NCBI GenBank assembly: GCA_963931995.1
Contig: OZ008369.1
Coordinates: 88,694,073 to 88,758,072, forward strand
Source: Phaonia tiefii
Taxonomy: Eukaryota > Arthropoda > Insecta > Diptera > Muscidae
Reading direction: 5' to 3'
Length of the DNA stretch: 64,000 bases
Shown here piece after piece: positions 63,698-64,000 of this stretch. A model generated the notes under the pieces. It saw only the letters and a program-made list of their open reading frames with translations, was not told where the DNA came from and ran no database searches. The translations under genes were made by a program, and so were the position numbers. The stretch's first letter is position 1; each line of letters opens with the position of its first letter.

Positions 63698-64000
63698 TTG
63701 GAACGAAGTTCTTTATCGCACGTTGGGATGGGGGATAAATGAAAAAATTTGTAAACCACTTTTTTTTAACTACTTTATTACAACCCAATATTGTCAACTA
63801 TATTGGGTACTTTTGGTTTGGCTTAAAGAGAAGTTTTCTAGGTGGATCCTCTTTACTACATATTGTAGTTTTGAACACAATAAAAAGTAAATTTAGAAAA
63901 GCCAAAGTGCAAGACTGGCAAATCCTTGAAATACAACCCTAAACATGGAATTACATTTGGCAGCACACTTACTCTTACACTCGAACTTTTGCTTTGGTTT
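63698..64000. other. Unassigned DNA to the window end
   Basis: GTTGGAACGAAGT near 63699 also occurs at 60793. No gene is supported. Confidence 0.35.

Noticed and set aside
1..64000. Search for prokaryotic features, CRISPR arrays, operons or viral genes
   Set aside because: Introns, retrotransposons, SINEs and AT-rich spacers show eukaryotic nuclear DNA; no repeat-spacer pattern or viral gene set was seen.

Overview
This window looks like repeat-rich, AT-rich nuclear DNA from an insect, most likely a higher fly. The evidence is the mix of Jockey-like, RTE-like and I/LOA-like non-LTR retrotransposons, Tc1/mariner transposases, Penelope-like elements, tRNA-derived SINEs and many MITEs. There is also one convincing host exon of fly type, with poly-His, poly-Ala and Ser/Pro runs. 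The species cannot be named from the sequence. No bacterial or viral gene, CRISPR array or operon is present.

Layout. 0.5-1.4 kb: DD41D-type Tc1/mariner copy. 1.7-2.3 kb: endonuclease fragment of an RTE-like retrotransposon, then a MITE fragment. 4.8-5.8 kb: two inverted copies of an abundant MITE (called family A here), one carrying a second MITE. 7.1-7.5 kb: Harbinger-like MITE. 9.18-9.47 kb: last coding exon of a host gene, minus strand. 10.4-11.9 kb: family A MITE split by a SINE, then another endonuclease fragment. 12-16.4 kb: diverged tandem repeats, a SINE with a clear target duplication and an interspersed repeat. 16.5-17.7 kb: dead mariner. 18.1-19.1 and 20.8-21.7 kb: family A arranged in tandem. 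22.2-23.4 kb: old internally repeated element. 23.9-29.1 kb: a deeply nested composite. Long inverted arms enclose a Penelope-like element with hammerhead ribozyme motifs in oppositely oriented terminal repeats, and that element is itself interrupted by a DD41D transposon, a tandem-repeat block and a 956 bp palindrome with CACTG-type ends. 29-32 kb: mostly unique DNA with a weak exon candidate and a tRNA-like element. 32.3-34.5 kb: mariner and retrotransposon remnants. 35.7 kb: weak exon candidate. 36.5-39.1 kb: two RT-encoding remnants on opposite strands. 41.9-44.3 kb: second Penelope-like copy. 45.6-46.7 kb: giant foldback. 47.55-49.35 kb: non-LTR element with a 542-codon uninterrupted ORF and A-tail. 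49.4-51.4 kb: dead mariner, MITE fragment and a fossil of a widespread uncharacterised protein family. 53.3-55.3 kb: GC-rich DD41D transposon inside an interspersed repeat. 55.8-59.1 kb: several SINEs, a foldback and an unidentified decayed coding region split by a SINE. 60.8-61.5 kb: third copy of the first DD41D family. 61.5-64 kb: minisatellite, a 141 bp hairpin and a family A MITE.

The only well-supported host gene part is the terminal exon near 9.2 kb. Most other recognisable coding sequence is transposon-derived, and most of it is broken. The main interest is the insertion history: several elements can be ordered in time because an uninterrupted copy of the host element lies elsewhere in the window.
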